Counted from the first letter of the stretch, positions 50,455-61,994 are shown. The stretch: DNA of 64,000 bases from Echinimonas agarilytica (GCF_023703465.1 NZ_JAMQGP010000007.1:186001-250000), one strand, 5' to 3'. The notes: generated by a model from the sequence alone, not told the origin. Program-made: numbers and translations.

Positions 50455-51456
50455 ATGGCCTTTAAAAAGATTGTGATAACCGCTCCGGTAGAATGTGCAC
50501 TCAAAGCAGACCAAATCACAAACGGAGAAGTCTTGCAATATTGGAAGAGTGAAGTCTCAGAGCACACCTACCAGCTGCATCTGGTGATGCTATCGGAGCA
50601 CTGTCAGCATGTATTAGATGAAGTGGCTAAACGCCGAGCAACGTACGCTAACATTTCGGCCATTCAACACAATATTGATTTAGTGATTCCTCGTCCTCCA
50701 GAAGAAGAACCCGAAGCGACACAAGAAGACCAGGGAAAAGCTAAAAGTAATTCCACCAATCGCGATGAAATTTATTCCAACGTGAGCACGACGATTGATG
50801 CCAACAGTAAATTTTTTACCATGGTAGTTTTATCCGCTATTGTCGCAGCCACCGGCTTATTGCGAGACGACACCGCCATTATTATTGGCGCAATGGTCAT
50901 TGCTCCATTACTCGGTCCAAACGTTGCATTAGCACTCGCCACAACCTTGGGTGATAAGCAGCTCATGGGGCGTTCGCTGAAGCTTTTAATACAAGGGGCC
51001 ATCATTGCCACTGTGATGTCAGTGGCGGTGGGGTATTTGAGTACCGACAATTTGTTAGATATTCCAGCCATTGCAGCTCGAACCAACTTATCTTATTCCG
51101 ATCTAGTCTTGGCTTTAGCGTCAGGGACTGCAGCAACGCTTGCTATTGTGACAGGTCAGTCTGGTACCCTCATTGGTGTGATGGTGGCCGTAGCTCTGAT
51201 GCCACCATTGGTAAGCGCTGGCATGCTTGCCGGTAGCGGCCATTTTGTTGAAGCATTTAGAGCGGCACAGCTGTTGTTGGCCAATATTATTTGCGTAAAC
51301 CTAGCGGGTGTTTTGACCTTTCAATTAAAAGGAGTACGCCCGCAATACGCATGGGAAACCAGTAAGGCCAAACGTCAAACAATCCGAGCGACAAGTATTT
51401 GGATTATCTTGTTGGTGATCTTGAGCTTCGCTATTGCTGACTTACCCAAATCTTGA
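50455..51456 (+). CDS. DUF389 family membrane protein
   Basis: A 333-aa protein with a soluble N-terminal domain of about 100 residues that ends in an acidic linker (PPEEEPEATQEDQ), then the DUF389 membrane region with about six helices: KFFTMVVLSAIVAATGLLRDDTAIIIGAMVIAPLLGPNVALALA, and LIGVMVAVALMPPLVSAGMLAG. The GAMVIAPLLGP motif is the family hallmark. The function is unknown. AGGATGATGCA gives a good ribosome-binding site. Its last 15 bases overlap the end of the convergent NhaC gene. Confidence 0.88.
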   Translation: MAFKKIVITAPVECALKADQITNGEVLQYWKSEVSEHTYQLHLVMLSEHCQHVLDEVAKRRATYANISAIQHNIDLVIPRPPEEEPEATQEDQGKAKSNSTNRDEIYSNVSTTIDANSKFFTMVVLSAIVAATGLLRDDTAIIIGAMVIAPLLGPNVALALATTLGDKQLMGRSLKLLIQGAIIATVMSVAVGYLSTDNLLDIPAIAARTNLSYSDLVLALASGTAATLAIVTGQSGTLIGVMVAVALMPPLVSAGMLAGSGHFVEAFRAAQLLLANIICVNLAGVLTFQLKGVRPQYAWETSKAKRQTIRATSIWIILLVILSFAIADLPKS

Positions 51457-52989
51457 GTTTCTGATCAATCCAAACACCAACAAACAGAACACCAAACAAC
51501 ACACGGCTAAAGCGGCGACAACAGAGCCGCTGATACCAAGTACGGCGTAACCAATCGCACTGATACCAGCCACCAACATGGCGTACGGCAACTGAGTTCT
51601 CACGTGTTCTATATGGTCACAACCCGCCCCCGTTGATGACAAGATAGTGGTATCTGAAATAGGCGAACAATGGTCGCCAAACACTGCTCCGGCTAACACT
51701 GCCGCAAGCATAGGTAGCATCATGCTAATTTCAGTTGCAGCCGCCATATCACCAGCAATCGGTAACATAATACCAAAGGTTCCCCAACTCGTACCTGTGG
51801 CAAATGCCATCACGCCGGACAACCCAAACAGCAACAACGGTAACCATTTCACATCAATTGTTGTGCCTACAAATGACGCCAAATAAGTCCCGGTTTCAAG
51901 TGAACTGATCACACTGCCAATAGTCCATGCAAAAGCCAAAATATAGATCGCCGGCATCATTGATTTTATGCCGTGGCCCAACGCAGCGAACACCAATCCT
52001 TGCGGCGCTTTCTGACGCTGAATCATGCTCAGAGCACTAAGCAACGCTACCAGCCCCCCCATCACCAACGATAAGCCTACATCCGTATTTTCAAGCGCAC
52101 CCAGTACCGTCATAGGCTCGCCTGCCATTTGCAGTGCATAAACGCCGGTCATCAACAACGCCGATACTGTGGCTAAAATAAGGATCGCAATGGGGAGCAA
52201 CAGATTTTGAACGCGTCCGTTGTGCATCGGCTCAAGCCCCGTCAGCGATTCTCTAGCGATTGCAGCACGTAAAACCTCCGGATCGCGAGCGGCAATTTCA
52301 GCGGTTTTCATGCTGCCTAAATTAATCGGCCAAATGGAAACCACTAACACCAAAACAATGGCAAACAGTGCGTAGAAATTCATTGGAATGAGCGCAACAA
52401 AGGCATGAATAGCCGTCATGTCCGTTAAGTTATGAGCAGCTAATATCCCGCCAATCACAGCGATGATATAAGCCCCCCAACTGGAAATAGGCATCAGTAC
52501 ACACATGGGGGCAGCAGTGGAATCTAACAGGTATGCGAGCTTTGCGCGCGAAATCTGCAGCCGATCAGCCACAGGGCGGCTAATGCTGCCAACCGCAAGG
52601 CTGTTAAAGTAATCATCAATAAATATGACAATCCCCAAAATCGCAGTCATCAAGCGTCCGCTTCGGGCTGAATTAATGCGTGTGAGCGCCCAGTTTGCGA
52701 AGGCTTCAGTGGCGCCGCTTGCCGACAAAATACTGGTGAGCATGCCAAGCAACAACAAAAAACCAACGATGTAAAAGTTCCAGGAATTTAGTGCACCGTC
52801 ATCCCACACTAAATCGGTGATTTTTTCGGCCAGAACTGCACCGCTTACAATGGGGTCACCACCACCAAGTAACACGACCCCCAACGCAATCCCTAATCCT
52901 AGTGAGAGCAGCACTTTACGTGTGACGACAGCGGCTGTCAGTGCCAACAAAGGTGGAAGTAGCGACAAGGCTGAGTCGGCGTAGGTCAT
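51442..52989 (-). CDS. Na+/H+ antiporter, NhaC family
   Basis: Secondary transporter of 515 aa with about 12 transmembrane helices. Family signatures are FIDDYFNSLAVGSISRPVADR near residue 125, LDSTAAPMCVLMPISSWGAYI, FATGTSWGTFGIMLPIAGDMA and GDHCSPISDTTILSSTGAGCDHIEHVRTQLPYA. NhaC-type proteins exchange Na+ for H+, and some relatives exchange malate/lactate or amino acids, so the exact substrate is open. It fits a salt-exposed, marine-type host. The last 15 bases are shared with the convergent DUF389 gene. Confidence 0.88.
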   Translation of the reverse strand: MTYADSALSLLPPLLALTAAVVTRKVLLSLGLGIALGVVLLGGGDPIVSGAVLAEKITDLVWDDGALNSWNFYIVGFLLLLGMLTSILSASGATEAFANWALTRINSARSGRLMTAILGIVIFIDDYFNSLAVGSISRPVADRLQISRAKLAYLLDSTAAPMCVLMPISSWGAYIIAVIGGILAAHNLTDMTAIHAFVALIPMNFYALFAIVLVLVVSIWPINLGSMKTAEIAARDPEVLRAAIARESLTGLEPMHNGRVQNLLLPIAILILATVSALLMTGVYALQMAGEPMTVLGALENTDVGLSLVMGGLVALLSALSMIQRQKAPQGLVFAALGHGIKSMMPAIYILAFAWTIGSVISSLETGTYLASFVGTTIDVKWLPLLLFGLSGVMAFATGTSWGTFGIMLPIAGDMAAATEISMMLPMLAAVLAGAVFGDHCSPISDTTILSSTGAGCDHIEHVRTQLPYAMLVAGISAIGYAVLGISGSVVAALAVCCLVFCLLVFGLIRNSRFG

Positions 52990-53235
52990 GCAAAGGTGCT
53001 CCGAGTAAAAAGGCTAAAGTCTGGAATTCTGGCACAAATTGCGGGCAATGCGAAAGTCCAAGGCCGAACTAACGCATTCTTCGATCGTAAATTTTCACAA
53101 TTCAACAACCCAAATAAAATTCTAACAATGAATTGGCTATATCCATTACTGACAAGCAACAATAAAAGGAAAGGAACAAGCCCTCCGATAAACGAGAGTA
53201 CCGAAGAGCGAAGGCAATCTTGGATATTTAAGGTG
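52990..53235. other. Intergenic region between fadH and the NhaC gene
   Basis: About 246 bases without a gene I can support. Two overlapping open frames on opposite strands span it but lack ribosome-binding sites and family-like sequence. No clear terminator for fadH is visible. Confidence 0.5.
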
Positions 53236-55368
<2,133 letters not shown>

Positions 55369-55454
55369 TTACAACTAAAACTGGCTGACTCGCACCGGCT
55401 TAGTTAAAGTGCTGTTATAAGAACGATTAGTAAAATTCGACTCATCTAAGCAAT

Positions 55455-57308
55455 ATGGCGTCATTTATGAAAACACTTGGACGAATGGTACGCGGCCTTT
55501 GGCACGTATTAAATACAACACGGAAAGTTGTATTAAACCTTATCTTTATCGTAATTCTCATCAGCATCATTGCTGCAATGAGCAATCAAGAAGGCGAACC
55601 GAGTATCGAAGAAGGCGCTCTCATGCTTTCGATAAATGGTCGCGTTGTTGAGCAACTTCGCCCTTCCGACCCGTTTTCAGAAGTGATGACACAAATGCTC
55701 GGTGGCCAAGAAGAAGACCCCGAAGTACTTCTGTATGACATTATTCACGTCATTGATAACGCCAAGCATGATAAACGCGTCAAAGCGTTGGTCATTGATG
55801 TCAGTTCAATGATGTCGAGCGGCTTATCTAAGATGAGAGAAATTGGTTCCGCCATTGAGTCATTCAAAGAAGCCAATAAACCTGTCATAGCCATCGGCGA
55901 CTGGTATAGCCAAGACCAATACTATTTAGCAACCCACGCTGACACCATCATGATGAACCCGAACGGCATGTTGGTATTGGAAGGTTATGCATCTTACCCA
56001 CTGTACTTTAAGTCGATGCTCGAGAAACTAAAAGTCAGCACCCATGTGTTCCGAGTGGGGACTTATAAATCCGCAGTAGAACCTTTTATTCGTGATGACA
56101 TGTCACCTGCAGCAAAAGAAGCCAATCAGCAATTCCTCGGCGATTTATGGGAAATCTACCTCACCGACATCGCCAAACAGCGCGGTCTCGACAAGCAAGA
56201 ATTACGTCATAACATCATCAACATCACGGAGTTGATGAAAGAGCAGAACGGTAATATTGCAGCAGTGGCGCTAGAGACTGGGCTCATCGACGAATTGGCT
56301 GACCGCCAAACCGTTCGTACAGTGCTCACGGATTTGGTGGGATACGATGAAGAACACCATACCTTTAAACAAATCAATTTTGACCAGTATTTAGCCGTCT
56401 CGAAACAAAATAACAATATTGATGAAGACCAAGACTTAGTGGGCATTGTTGTTGCCAAAGGACAAATACGAAATGGCAATCAACCCACTGGGCAAATTGG
56501 TGGTGACAGCACCGCAAGGCTCCTGCGCCAAGCTCGAAACAACGATCAAATCAAAGCAGTAGTACTGCGAATCGATAGTCCAGGCGGTAGTGCATTTGCA
56601 TCCGATATTATCCGTGCTGAAATCGACGAATTGCGGAAGGCAGGCAAACCCGTCATCGCATCGATGAGCAGTATTGCCGCATCTGGCGGTTATTGGATTG
56701 CAGCACCAACCGACAAAATATATGCGTCGCCCGCAACGATAACTGGCTCCATTGGTATATTCGGTATGATCACCACGTTTGAGAATAGCCTTGATTATAT
56801 TGGCGTACACGCTGACGGTGTTGGCACCACGCCACTGGCCGGCGTAGGTGTAACACGCGCCCTGCCGCCAACCTTTGAAAATCTCATTCAGCAAAACATC
56901 GAACATGGCTATCGCAAATTCCTTTCGTTAGTTGCCGACCATCGAGAAATGACCTTCGAAGAAGTTGATAACGTCGCTCAAGGCAGAGTTTGGAGCGGCC
57001 TGCGCGCCAAAGAGCTTGGCTTAGTGGATGAGTTCGGGGACTTGAATGCGGCAATTTCAGATGCCGCTGAGCTAGCAGGCCTCAGTGATTACGATACTCA
57101 AGTTGTTGAAAAGCCATTAACTGAGCGTGAAAAATTCATACAAGCTCTCTTTAGTGCAAGTGCGAGTGTCATACCTGAAACGGTATCGACGTCCAATCAC
57201 TCTATGGTTCGAAATCTACTCGGCCAAGTCGAACAGCGTTTTGAGTTCGTTACACGAGTAAGCGATCCAATGCATGCCTACGCATTGTGTTTGCAGTGTG
57301 AATTATAA
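55455..57308 (+). CDS. sppA: Signal peptide peptidase SppA (67K type)
   Basis: Inner-membrane protease IV (617 aa; E. coli 618) that degrades cleaved signal peptides. One N-terminal membrane anchor (about 20-45) precedes two tandem SppA domains. The catalytic dyad is Lys205 (VGTYKSAVEPF) from the first half and Ser410 (IAASGGYWIAA) from the second, equal to E. coli Lys209 and Ser409. The following gene, ansA, is also its neighbour in E. coli. An ATG four codons in (55467) is an alternative start. Confidence 0.95.
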   Translation: MASFMKTLGRMVRGLWHVLNTTRKVVLNLIFIVILISIIAAMSNQEGEPSIEEGALMLSINGRVVEQLRPSDPFSEVMTQMLGGQEEDPEVLLYDIIHVIDNAKHDKRVKALVIDVSSMMSSGLSKMREIGSAIESFKEANKPVIAIGDWYSQDQYYLATHADTIMMNPNGMLVLEGYASYPLYFKSMLEKLKVSTHVFRVGTYKSAVEPFIRDDMSPAAKEANQQFLGDLWEIYLTDIAKQRGLDKQELRHNIINITELMKEQNGNIAAVALETGLIDELADRQTVRTVLTDLVGYDEEHHTFKQINFDQYLAVSKQNNNIDEDQDLVGIVVAKGQIRNGNQPTGQIGGDSTARLLRQARNNDQIKAVVLRIDSPGGSAFASDIIRAEIDELRKAGKPVIASMSSIAASGGYWIAAPTDKIYASPATITGSIGIFGMITTFENSLDYIGVHADGVGTTPLAGVGVTRALPPTFENLIQQNIEHGYRKFLSLVADHREMTFEEVDNVAQGRVWSGLRAKELGLVDEFGDLNAAISDAAELAGLSDYDTQVVEKPLTEREKFIQALFSASASVIPETVSTSNHSMVRNLLGQVEQRFEFVTRVSDPMHAYALCLQCEL

Positions 57309-57337
57309 TAATCACAGGTCATAAACATTCGAGTGAT

Positions 57338-57366
57338 AAAAAAGTCCGGACTTCCGGGCTTTTTTT
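57338..57366 (+). terminator. Intrinsic terminator between sppA and ansA
   Basis: Stem AAAAAAGTCCGG / CCGGGCTTTTTT with one T-G pair, loop ACTT and a T run that ends 19 bases before the ansA ATG. Confidence 0.85.
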
Positions 57367-57385
57367 ATGGTGAAGGGATTGAAGC

Positions 57386-58396
57386 ATGCGTAAATCAATT
57401 TATGTTGCATACACAGGTGGAACCATTGGCATGCGTCGTTCATCCGGCGGTTATGTGCCAACTCCAGGTCATTTGGTTGAAAGCCTCGCGGCCATGCCCG
57501 AGTTTCACCGCGATGAGATGCCACTGTTTGAGATTCACGAGTATGATGACCTTATCGACTCCTCAGATATGGCACCGACCGACTGGCAGCGCATCGCAGA
57601 TGACGTTCAAGCCAACTACGACAGGTTCGATGGTTTTGTGGTACTTCATGGCACCGACACCATGGCATTTACTGCGGCTGCGTTGTCATTCATGCTTACC
57701 AATTTAACCAAACCGGTGATCGTCACAGGCTCACAAATACCACTTGCAGAGCTCCGCTCTGATGGTCAAATCAACCTGCTCAACTCGTTATACCTTGCGG
57801 CAAACTACCCTGTTGCTGAGGTGTGCTTATTCTTCAACAATCAATTATTCAGGGGAAATCGAAGCAGTAAAGTTAATGCTGATGGTTTTGATGCGTTTGC
57901 ATCACCCAACTACCCATCGCTGATTGATGTTGGTATTGATATTCGCGTGAATGCAGGCTTAATTAGTCATCATACTGGGCAAGAACCACTCAATGTGCAA
58001 ACCATAACGCCACAGCCTATTGGCTTGATACGCCTATATCCGGGTATCATGCCTGAGCTGGTCAACAATATTATTCGGCAGCCAGTGAAAGCCATCATTA
58101 TGCAAAGCTATGGCGTTGGCAATGGCCCCAGCAGTGGTGCGCTATTGAATGTATTCAAAGAAGCCGACGAACAAGGGATTGTAGTGGTTAATGCCACTCA
58201 ATGCCTCAAAGGGCGTGTGAATATGGCAGGGTATGCCACCGGTAATAAAATTGCCGAGACCGGCGCTGTTTCGGGCATGGATATGACCATTGAAGCAGTG
58301 CTCACTAAGCTGCACTTTTTACTCAGTCAAAACCTCGAGCCAAGTGTTATTAAACAGTCCATACAGCAAAACCTACGCGGCGAGCTAACCCTTTAG
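57386..58396 (+). CDS. ansA: Type I (cytoplasmic) L-asparaginase
   Basis: AnsA (336 aa; E. coli 338) hydrolyses asparagine to aspartate and ammonia. The first catalytic Thr lies in YTGGTIG (Thr13) and the second in HGTDTM (Thr90 with Asp91). No signal peptide is present, which separates it from periplasmic type II. AGGGA stands eight bases before the ATG. It follows sppA, but a terminator sits between them, so ansA either has its own promoter or depends on read-through. Confidence 0.94.
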   Translation: MRKSIYVAYTGGTIGMRRSSGGYVPTPGHLVESLAAMPEFHRDEMPLFEIHEYDDLIDSSDMAPTDWQRIADDVQANYDRFDGFVVLHGTDTMAFTAAALSFMLTNLTKPVIVTGSQIPLAELRSDGQINLLNSLYLAANYPVAEVCLFFNNQLFRGNRSSKVNADGFDAFASPNYPSLIDVGIDIRVNAGLISHHTGQEPLNVQTITPQPIGLIRLYPGIMPELVNNIIRQPVKAIIMQSYGVGNGPSSGALLNVFKEADEQGIVVVNATQCLKGRVNMAGYATGNKIAETGAVSGMDMTIEAVLTKLHFLLSQNLEPSVIKQSIQQNLRGELTL

Positions 58397-58423
58397 CCAT
58401 TTACAAACTGAAGCTCAGGGAGT

Positions 58424-58813
58424 TCAATACGGATTCTGGGGAAGCCCATCTGCGATGCTATAGTAGTCGCCCTTCTCGGCCACAAAAATATGCTTGTGTA
58501 ACTGAATTTGAGTGGTTGTATCGAACGCGCCCAACGCAATCGCAAGCCAATTGTGCTTTTGCTGATCAGTGGGATCGAAGAATATAGAGGAGCCACACTT
58601 AGCACAGAACCCGCGCCGTACTTTGCCGGACGAATGATACCAATTTAAGTCTGCTTGACCATTGATAGTGACCATCTTGCGCGGTACATCCACACTCGCT
58701 AAAAAGTGCCCTGTCCATTTGCGACATTGCTGACAATGGCAGGCATCTGCCATTCCCAAGTCGCCCTCAACTTCAAACGAAATTGCGCCGCATAAACACG
58801 AACCTCGATGCAT
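58424..58813 (-). CDS. GFA (CENP-V) family zinc protein
   Basis: A 129-aa protein of the GFA fold (glutathione-dependent formaldehyde-activating enzyme / CENP-V domain). Zinc cysteines are visible: SCLCGAISFEVEG (Cys6, Cys8), ACHCQQCRKWTG (Cys25, 27, 30) and RRGFCAKCGSSIFF. Family members bind zinc, and a few adduct S-hydroxymethyl-glutathione; no specific reaction can be assigned. The start is the ATG at 58813, seven bases after GAGGG; an ATG six codons upstream has no site. It is convergent with ansA. Confidence 0.88.
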   Translation of the reverse strand: MHRGSCLCGAISFEVEGDLGMADACHCQQCRKWTGHFLASVDVPRKMVTINGQADLNWYHSSGKVRRGFCAKCGSSIFFDPTDQQKHNWLAIALGAFDTTTQIQLHKHIFVAEKGDYYSIADGLPQNPY

Positions 58814-58911
58814 TGTTTTACCCTCAAGCATGAACGGCGATCATGACAGCTAAGTCAGTAAGAGAAACGTTTTCAATCTTAATCTGTTTATCGTACTGAA
58901 TATTGAGCGCA

Positions 58912-58939
58912 CAAAAAAGGCCTCACCATGAGACCTTTC
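58912..58939 (-). terminator. Intrinsic terminator after yeaC
   Basis: On the minus strand: AAAGGTCTC / GAGGCCTTT (one T-G pair), loop ATGGT, then TTT, 27 bases after the yeaC stop. Confidence 0.8.
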
Positions 58940-58965
58940 ATAGAAGCTGATGACTCGAATTATCA

Positions 58966-59253
58966 CTAAGGTTTGAATCGAGCGATATCTTCCTCATCGT
59001 CCATGGGAGAATCGGAAAATTGAGTTTTAAGCACTTTTTTGCTTTTTACATTTAGCTCTCCGCCTGCTGCCACCGTCATATGATCGGTTTGCTCCATGTG
59101 CATGGCTTGATACGCAATCACAGCTTGCAGGCTATGCTCTTTTTGAGAGGCTGTTAAAGCAGTGCCATCTGCCCATTTACCAAGCTCTACGGCTGACTTT
59201 AGCTTTTCGTATATTTCAGGTGTCATACCCGATATTAATTGCTCTAAATTCAT
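58966..59253 (-). CDS. yeaC: YeaC, DUF1315 family protein
   Basis: A 95-aa protein matching E. coli YeaC along its length: MNLEQLISGMTPEIYEKLKSAVELGKWADGTALTASQKE, then QAMHMEQTDHMTV and KSKK.LK..F. The function is unknown. It starts four bases after the zinc-ribbon gene, so the two are co-transcribed. In E. coli yeaC also lies close to the ansA-sppA region. Confidence 0.9.
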   Translation of the reverse strand: MNLEQLISGMTPEIYEKLKSAVELGKWADGTALTASQKEHSLQAVIAYQAMHMEQTDHMTVAAGGELNVKSKKVLKTQFSDSPMDDEEDIARFKP

Positions 59254-59257
59254 TGAG

Positions 59258-59587
59258 TTATCTACTCCGCACCTTTTGAACCACCATGAAACAGCGCAGT
59301 GCTAAATACCACACTAAACCAACTGTACCGATCACTTGCCCTGCCAGCGGCATCCAGGGGTACGTTTTTGCATCGCCTAAAAAGTACATCAATACGCCTG
59401 TGCAAAACACCAGCATGGCAACAAAGGATTGGGTCATCAAACGCTGCTGACGTTTAATCACAGCGATATCACGTCGCGCTTCCAATTGCGCTTCACTTAA
59501 ATCATTTAAGTTCGCATCGCAATGAGGGCATTCTGTGGCTTTACTAGAAATTTTTTTAGAACAAGAGATGCAATCAACTAAGGCCAT
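59258..59587 (-). CDS. Zinc-ribbon membrane protein
   Basis: A 109-aa protein. An N-terminal zinc ribbon (MALVDCISCSKKISSKATECPHCDANL: CxxC and CxxC) precedes a charged helix (SEAQLEARRDIAVIKRQQRLM) and two transmembrane helices (about 55-72 and 80-98). Such zinc-ribbon plus membrane proteins are common and mostly uncharacterised. The start is the ATG at 59587; the longer frame to 59650 would run through the terminator of the upstream symporter gene. It is followed within four bases by yeaC. Confidence 0.78.
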   Translation of the reverse strand: MALVDCISCSKKISSKATECPHCDANLNDLSEAQLEARRDIAVIKRQQRLMTQSFVAMLVFCTGVLMYFLGDAKTYPWMPLAGQVIGTVGLVWYLALRCFMVVQKVRSR

Positions 59588-59602
59588 CGATAAAGCGTTC
59601 CT

Positions 59603-59637
59603 AAAACAAAAACAGGAGCCATAATAGCGGCCCCTGT
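59603..59637 (-). terminator. Intrinsic terminator after the AGCS symporter gene
   Basis: On the minus strand: ACAGGGGCC / GGCTCCTGT with one G-T pair and an eight-base loop, followed by TTTTGTTTT. Confidence 0.85.
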
Positions 59638-59677
59638 GAGTGAGTTTCAATCAATAAGTCGTGATTTTAATGAACAA

Positions 59678-61354
59678 CTATTCCATTTTCTTCCAATAAT
59701 CTTTCACCGATTGCTTCATCTCTTTACTGAGCATCAGCAAACCAAATAAGTTAGGAAGTGTCATGAGTACGATGGCCACTGCAGCTAAATCCCAAATTAA
59801 ACTGGTATCTGCAAACGAGGCCCAAAAGAATCCCGCCACGTAAATCACTCGATAAGGCATTACGCCTCTGACGCCAACTAAGTAAATCATCGCGCGGTCG
59901 CCATAGTATGACCAAGCAATGGCGGTGGAAAATGCAAACAACAACAGGCCAATCGAAACAATGTACTTGCCGGAATCACCTAAATAACCCTGACTAAATG
60001 CAATAGTGGTAAGCCGAGCTGAATGCACAAGCGATTCTCCACTCACAGCGATGCGCACCACTTCGCCGTCTATTTTAGGATTTTTAAGTTTACCGTCCTC
60101 AACGAACAATTGGCCATTGAAAACCGTGCCCCCAGCTTTGTATACCGTATTTTCAGCCACAGAGCGCGCTGCAAGCAACGTAAACTCACCACCAATGACT
60201 TTGCCATCTTTGACGCTCAATGTGCCGTTAAATGGCTCTACTTCGTTATTTTGAGCATTTAGGAATGCGCCTAACTGGCCTCGGTCAGCTTGATCAGTGT
60301 CATCATAAATACCCGACAAGTAAGTCATATCTGAACGCTCAAAGGTATTTTGATGCTTTTGGTTCCAAACCCCCGATGACAAAATCACCATGCCCGTCAA
60401 TGTACAAATGATAATGGTGTCAATAAAGGGCTCGAGAATCGACACCATGCCTTCTGACACGGGTTCATTACTTTTGGCAGATGCGTGCGCGATTGGAGCT
60501 GAGCCTTGACCGGCTTCGTTGGAAAATAAACCACGATTCACACCACGGTTAAACGCATATGCAAATGAAGCGCCTAAGAAGCCACCCACAGCGGCTGAGC
60601 CGGTAAAGGCATCACGAAATACAGAGACAAATGAAGGCACAAGATTTTCAATGTTGTAGGCAATTACAGTTAAAGCGCCCACCACGTAAATCACGGCCAT
60701 GAGCGGCACAATGCGTGAGGTGACCGCCGCAATGCGTTTAATACCGCCTAAAATCACTAGGGCCAACAGGACAGCCAATACCCCACCGGTCAACATTGGA
60801 TCAAGGCCAAACGTCGCTTGCATGCCTTGTGCAATGTTATTCACCTGCGGCAAGCTACCGGTGCCAAATGAGCTGATCACAGTCGCGATAGCAAAAATAA
60901 TCGCCAGCCATTTCATATTCAGCCGGCGATCCATAAAGTACATTGGGCCACCCGCCATGGTACCGTCGGTTGTTTTTACGCGGTACTTATGTGACAAGGT
61001 AACTTCAACGAACTTAGTGGTCATGCCGAAAAATGCGGTCATCCACATCCAAAATAACGCCGCTGGCCCACCCAAGAAGATAGCAAACGCAACACCACCA
61101 ATATTACCCGTGCCTACCGTGCCCGAAAGTGCAGTGGCCAGCGCTTGAAAATGCGATGTGTCTCCTGGCTCTTTACTGTGATCAAATTTACCTTTGCCCC
61201 GAACCACCTTCCATGCGTGTGCAAAATATCTGATTTGGGGGAAGCCTAAATAGAGGGTGAAAAATAAGCCGGTTCCAAGCAGCAAATATGGAAAGTACAC
61301 GGCGGAACCCAGCACACTATCAAGCGCTAAAATCCATTCTCGTAAGGTATCCAA
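59678..61354 (-). CDS. AGCS-family alanine/glycine:cation symporter with a large loop insert
   Basis: Sodium- or proton-coupled amino-acid importer (558 aa). The AGCS core is clear: [30 protein letters not shown] near 77-106, GGPMYFM near 135, and [28 protein letters not shown] near 264-291, with about 11 helices. Between two membrane segments (about 331-447) it carries an extra hydrophilic stretch that includes two copies of FNG-x-L-x-V-x-D-G-K (375-385 and 412-422); canonical members of 440-490 aa lack this. The start is a TTG with AAGGAG eight bases upstream. It fits alanine use by the dehydrogenase at 8.3 kb. Confidence 0.92.
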   Translation of the reverse strand: MDTLREWILALDSVLGSAVYFPYLLLGTGLFFTLYLGFPQIRYFAHAWKVVRGKGKFDHSKEPGDTSHFQALATALSGTVGTGNIGGVAFAIFLGGPAALFWMWMTAFFGMTTKFVEVTLSHKYRVKTTDGTMAGGPMYFMDRRLNMKWLAIIFAIATVISSFGTGSLPQVNNIAQGMQATFGLDPMLTGGVLAVLLALVILGGIKRIAAVTSRIVPLMAVIYVVGALTVIAYNIENLVPSFVSVFRDAFTGSAAVGGFLGASFAYAFNRGVNRGLFSNEAGQGSAPIAHASAKSNEPVSEGMVSILEPFIDTIIICTLTGMVILSSGVWNQKHQNTFERSDMTYLSGIYDDTDQADRGQLGAFLNAQNNEVEPFNGTLSVKDGKVIGGEFTLLAARSVAENTVYKAGGTVFNGQLFVEDGKLKNPKIDGEVVRIAVSGESLVHSARLTTIAFSQGYLGDSGKYIVSIGLLLFAFSTAIAWSYYGDRAMIYLVGVRGVMPYRVIYVAGFFWASFADTSLIWDLAAVAIVLMTLPNLFGLLMLSKEMKQSVKDYWKKME

Positions 61355-61694
61355 ATGGAATACTCCTTTTTCTCAATGATGACCCTGAAGGGTGTTTGTA
61401 GTTTAAGTGTCAGTCCATCGTTGCTATTCACACCATAGAAGAAAAAGCCTGAGACAGGAAAATTCAAACGAGGAATAGAGCGATATCAGTCATACGCTGA
61501 TTTTTGTTCGCTTAGCGCGCCGCACTACAAATTTTTTGATGAACCGGAATGACTGTCGATACCAACGTTACACAGATTCGGGGAAAGTGAAAAGGCAGAC
61601 GTTATAATTTGGTTAAAAACCGCGCGTTCGGTGATAAATAACACAGCGATTGAATAAGTTTTGCTCGAAGAGAATAAAATCGTCACAAAGGGTG
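61355..61694. other. Gene-free region upstream of the tRNA-Asn pair
   Basis: About 340 bases between the symporter start and the tRNA promoter with no supported gene. It must hold the symporter promoter (minus strand). A TATAAT at 61603-61608 is the only consensus-like element, and ATCAG / CTGAT followed by TTTTT near 61484-61505 is a weak hairpin. Confidence 0.5.
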
Positions 61695-61723
61695 TTGACA
61701 GGCAACAGACATGCCCTTAATAT
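61695..61723 (+). promoter_or_regulatory. Strong promoter of the tRNA-Asn genes
   Basis: A perfect TTGACA, 17 bases, TAATAT, then a GC-rich discriminator (TCGCCCCG) typical of stringently controlled stable-RNA promoters, about 30 bases before the first tRNA. Confidence 0.85.
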
Positions 61724-61760
61724 TCGCCCCGCTTTCGCAGTTAACCAAGCGAAACGCAAT

Positions 61761-61837
61761 TCCCCTGTAGCTCAGTTGGTTAGAGCGGTGGACTGTTAAT
61801 CCATGTGTCGTTGGTTCGAATCCAACCAGGGGAGCCA
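61761..61837 (+). tRNA. tRNA-Asn (GTT), first copy
   Basis: A 77-nt tRNA with encoded CCA. Acceptor TCCCCTG pairs perfectly with CAGGGGA, followed by discriminator G. The D arm is GTAGCTCAGTTGGTTAGAGC, the anticodon loop CTGTTAA (anticodon GTT at 61795-61797) and the T arm contains GGTTCGAATCC. Confidence 0.97.
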
Positions 61838-61883
61838 AATTTAAACTTTGGCTGTTAATTAAACAGCGAGAGTAACCAGTTAT

Positions 61884-61960
61884 TCCCTTGTAGCTCAGTT
61901 GGTTAGAGCGGTGGACTGTTAATCCATGTGTCGTTGGTTCGAATCCAACCTGGGGAGCCA
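61884..61960 (+). tRNA. tRNA-Asn (GTT), second copy with weakened acceptor stem
   Basis: A 77-nt near-copy of the first, 46 bases downstream, with the same arms, anticodon GTT and encoded CCA. The acceptor differs: TCCCTTG against CTGGGGA gives a T-G wobble at pair 5:68 and a T-T mismatch at pair 6:67. It may be functional but less stable, or be decaying. Confidence 0.88.
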
Positions 61961-61968
61961 AATCAATT

Positions 61969-61994
61969 AAGCCTCGCAATCGCGAGGCTTTTTT
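61969..61994 (+). terminator. Intrinsic terminator after the tRNA pair
   Basis: Nine-bp stem AAGCCTCGC / GCGAGGCTT, loop AATC, T6 run. Confidence 0.92.

Noticed and set aside
61761-61960. Direct repeat of about 77 bases that might be read as an array or mobile-element end
   Set aside because: Both units fold as complete tRNA-Asn genes with CCA; no integrase or att-like partial copy is nearby.
61683-61979. Open reading frame on the minus strand across the tRNA-Asn pair (98 aa with repeated VGFEPTTHGLTVHRSNQLSY)
   Set aside because: It is the well-known spurious translation of tRNA genes; the repeat arises from the two tRNA copies, not from a protein.
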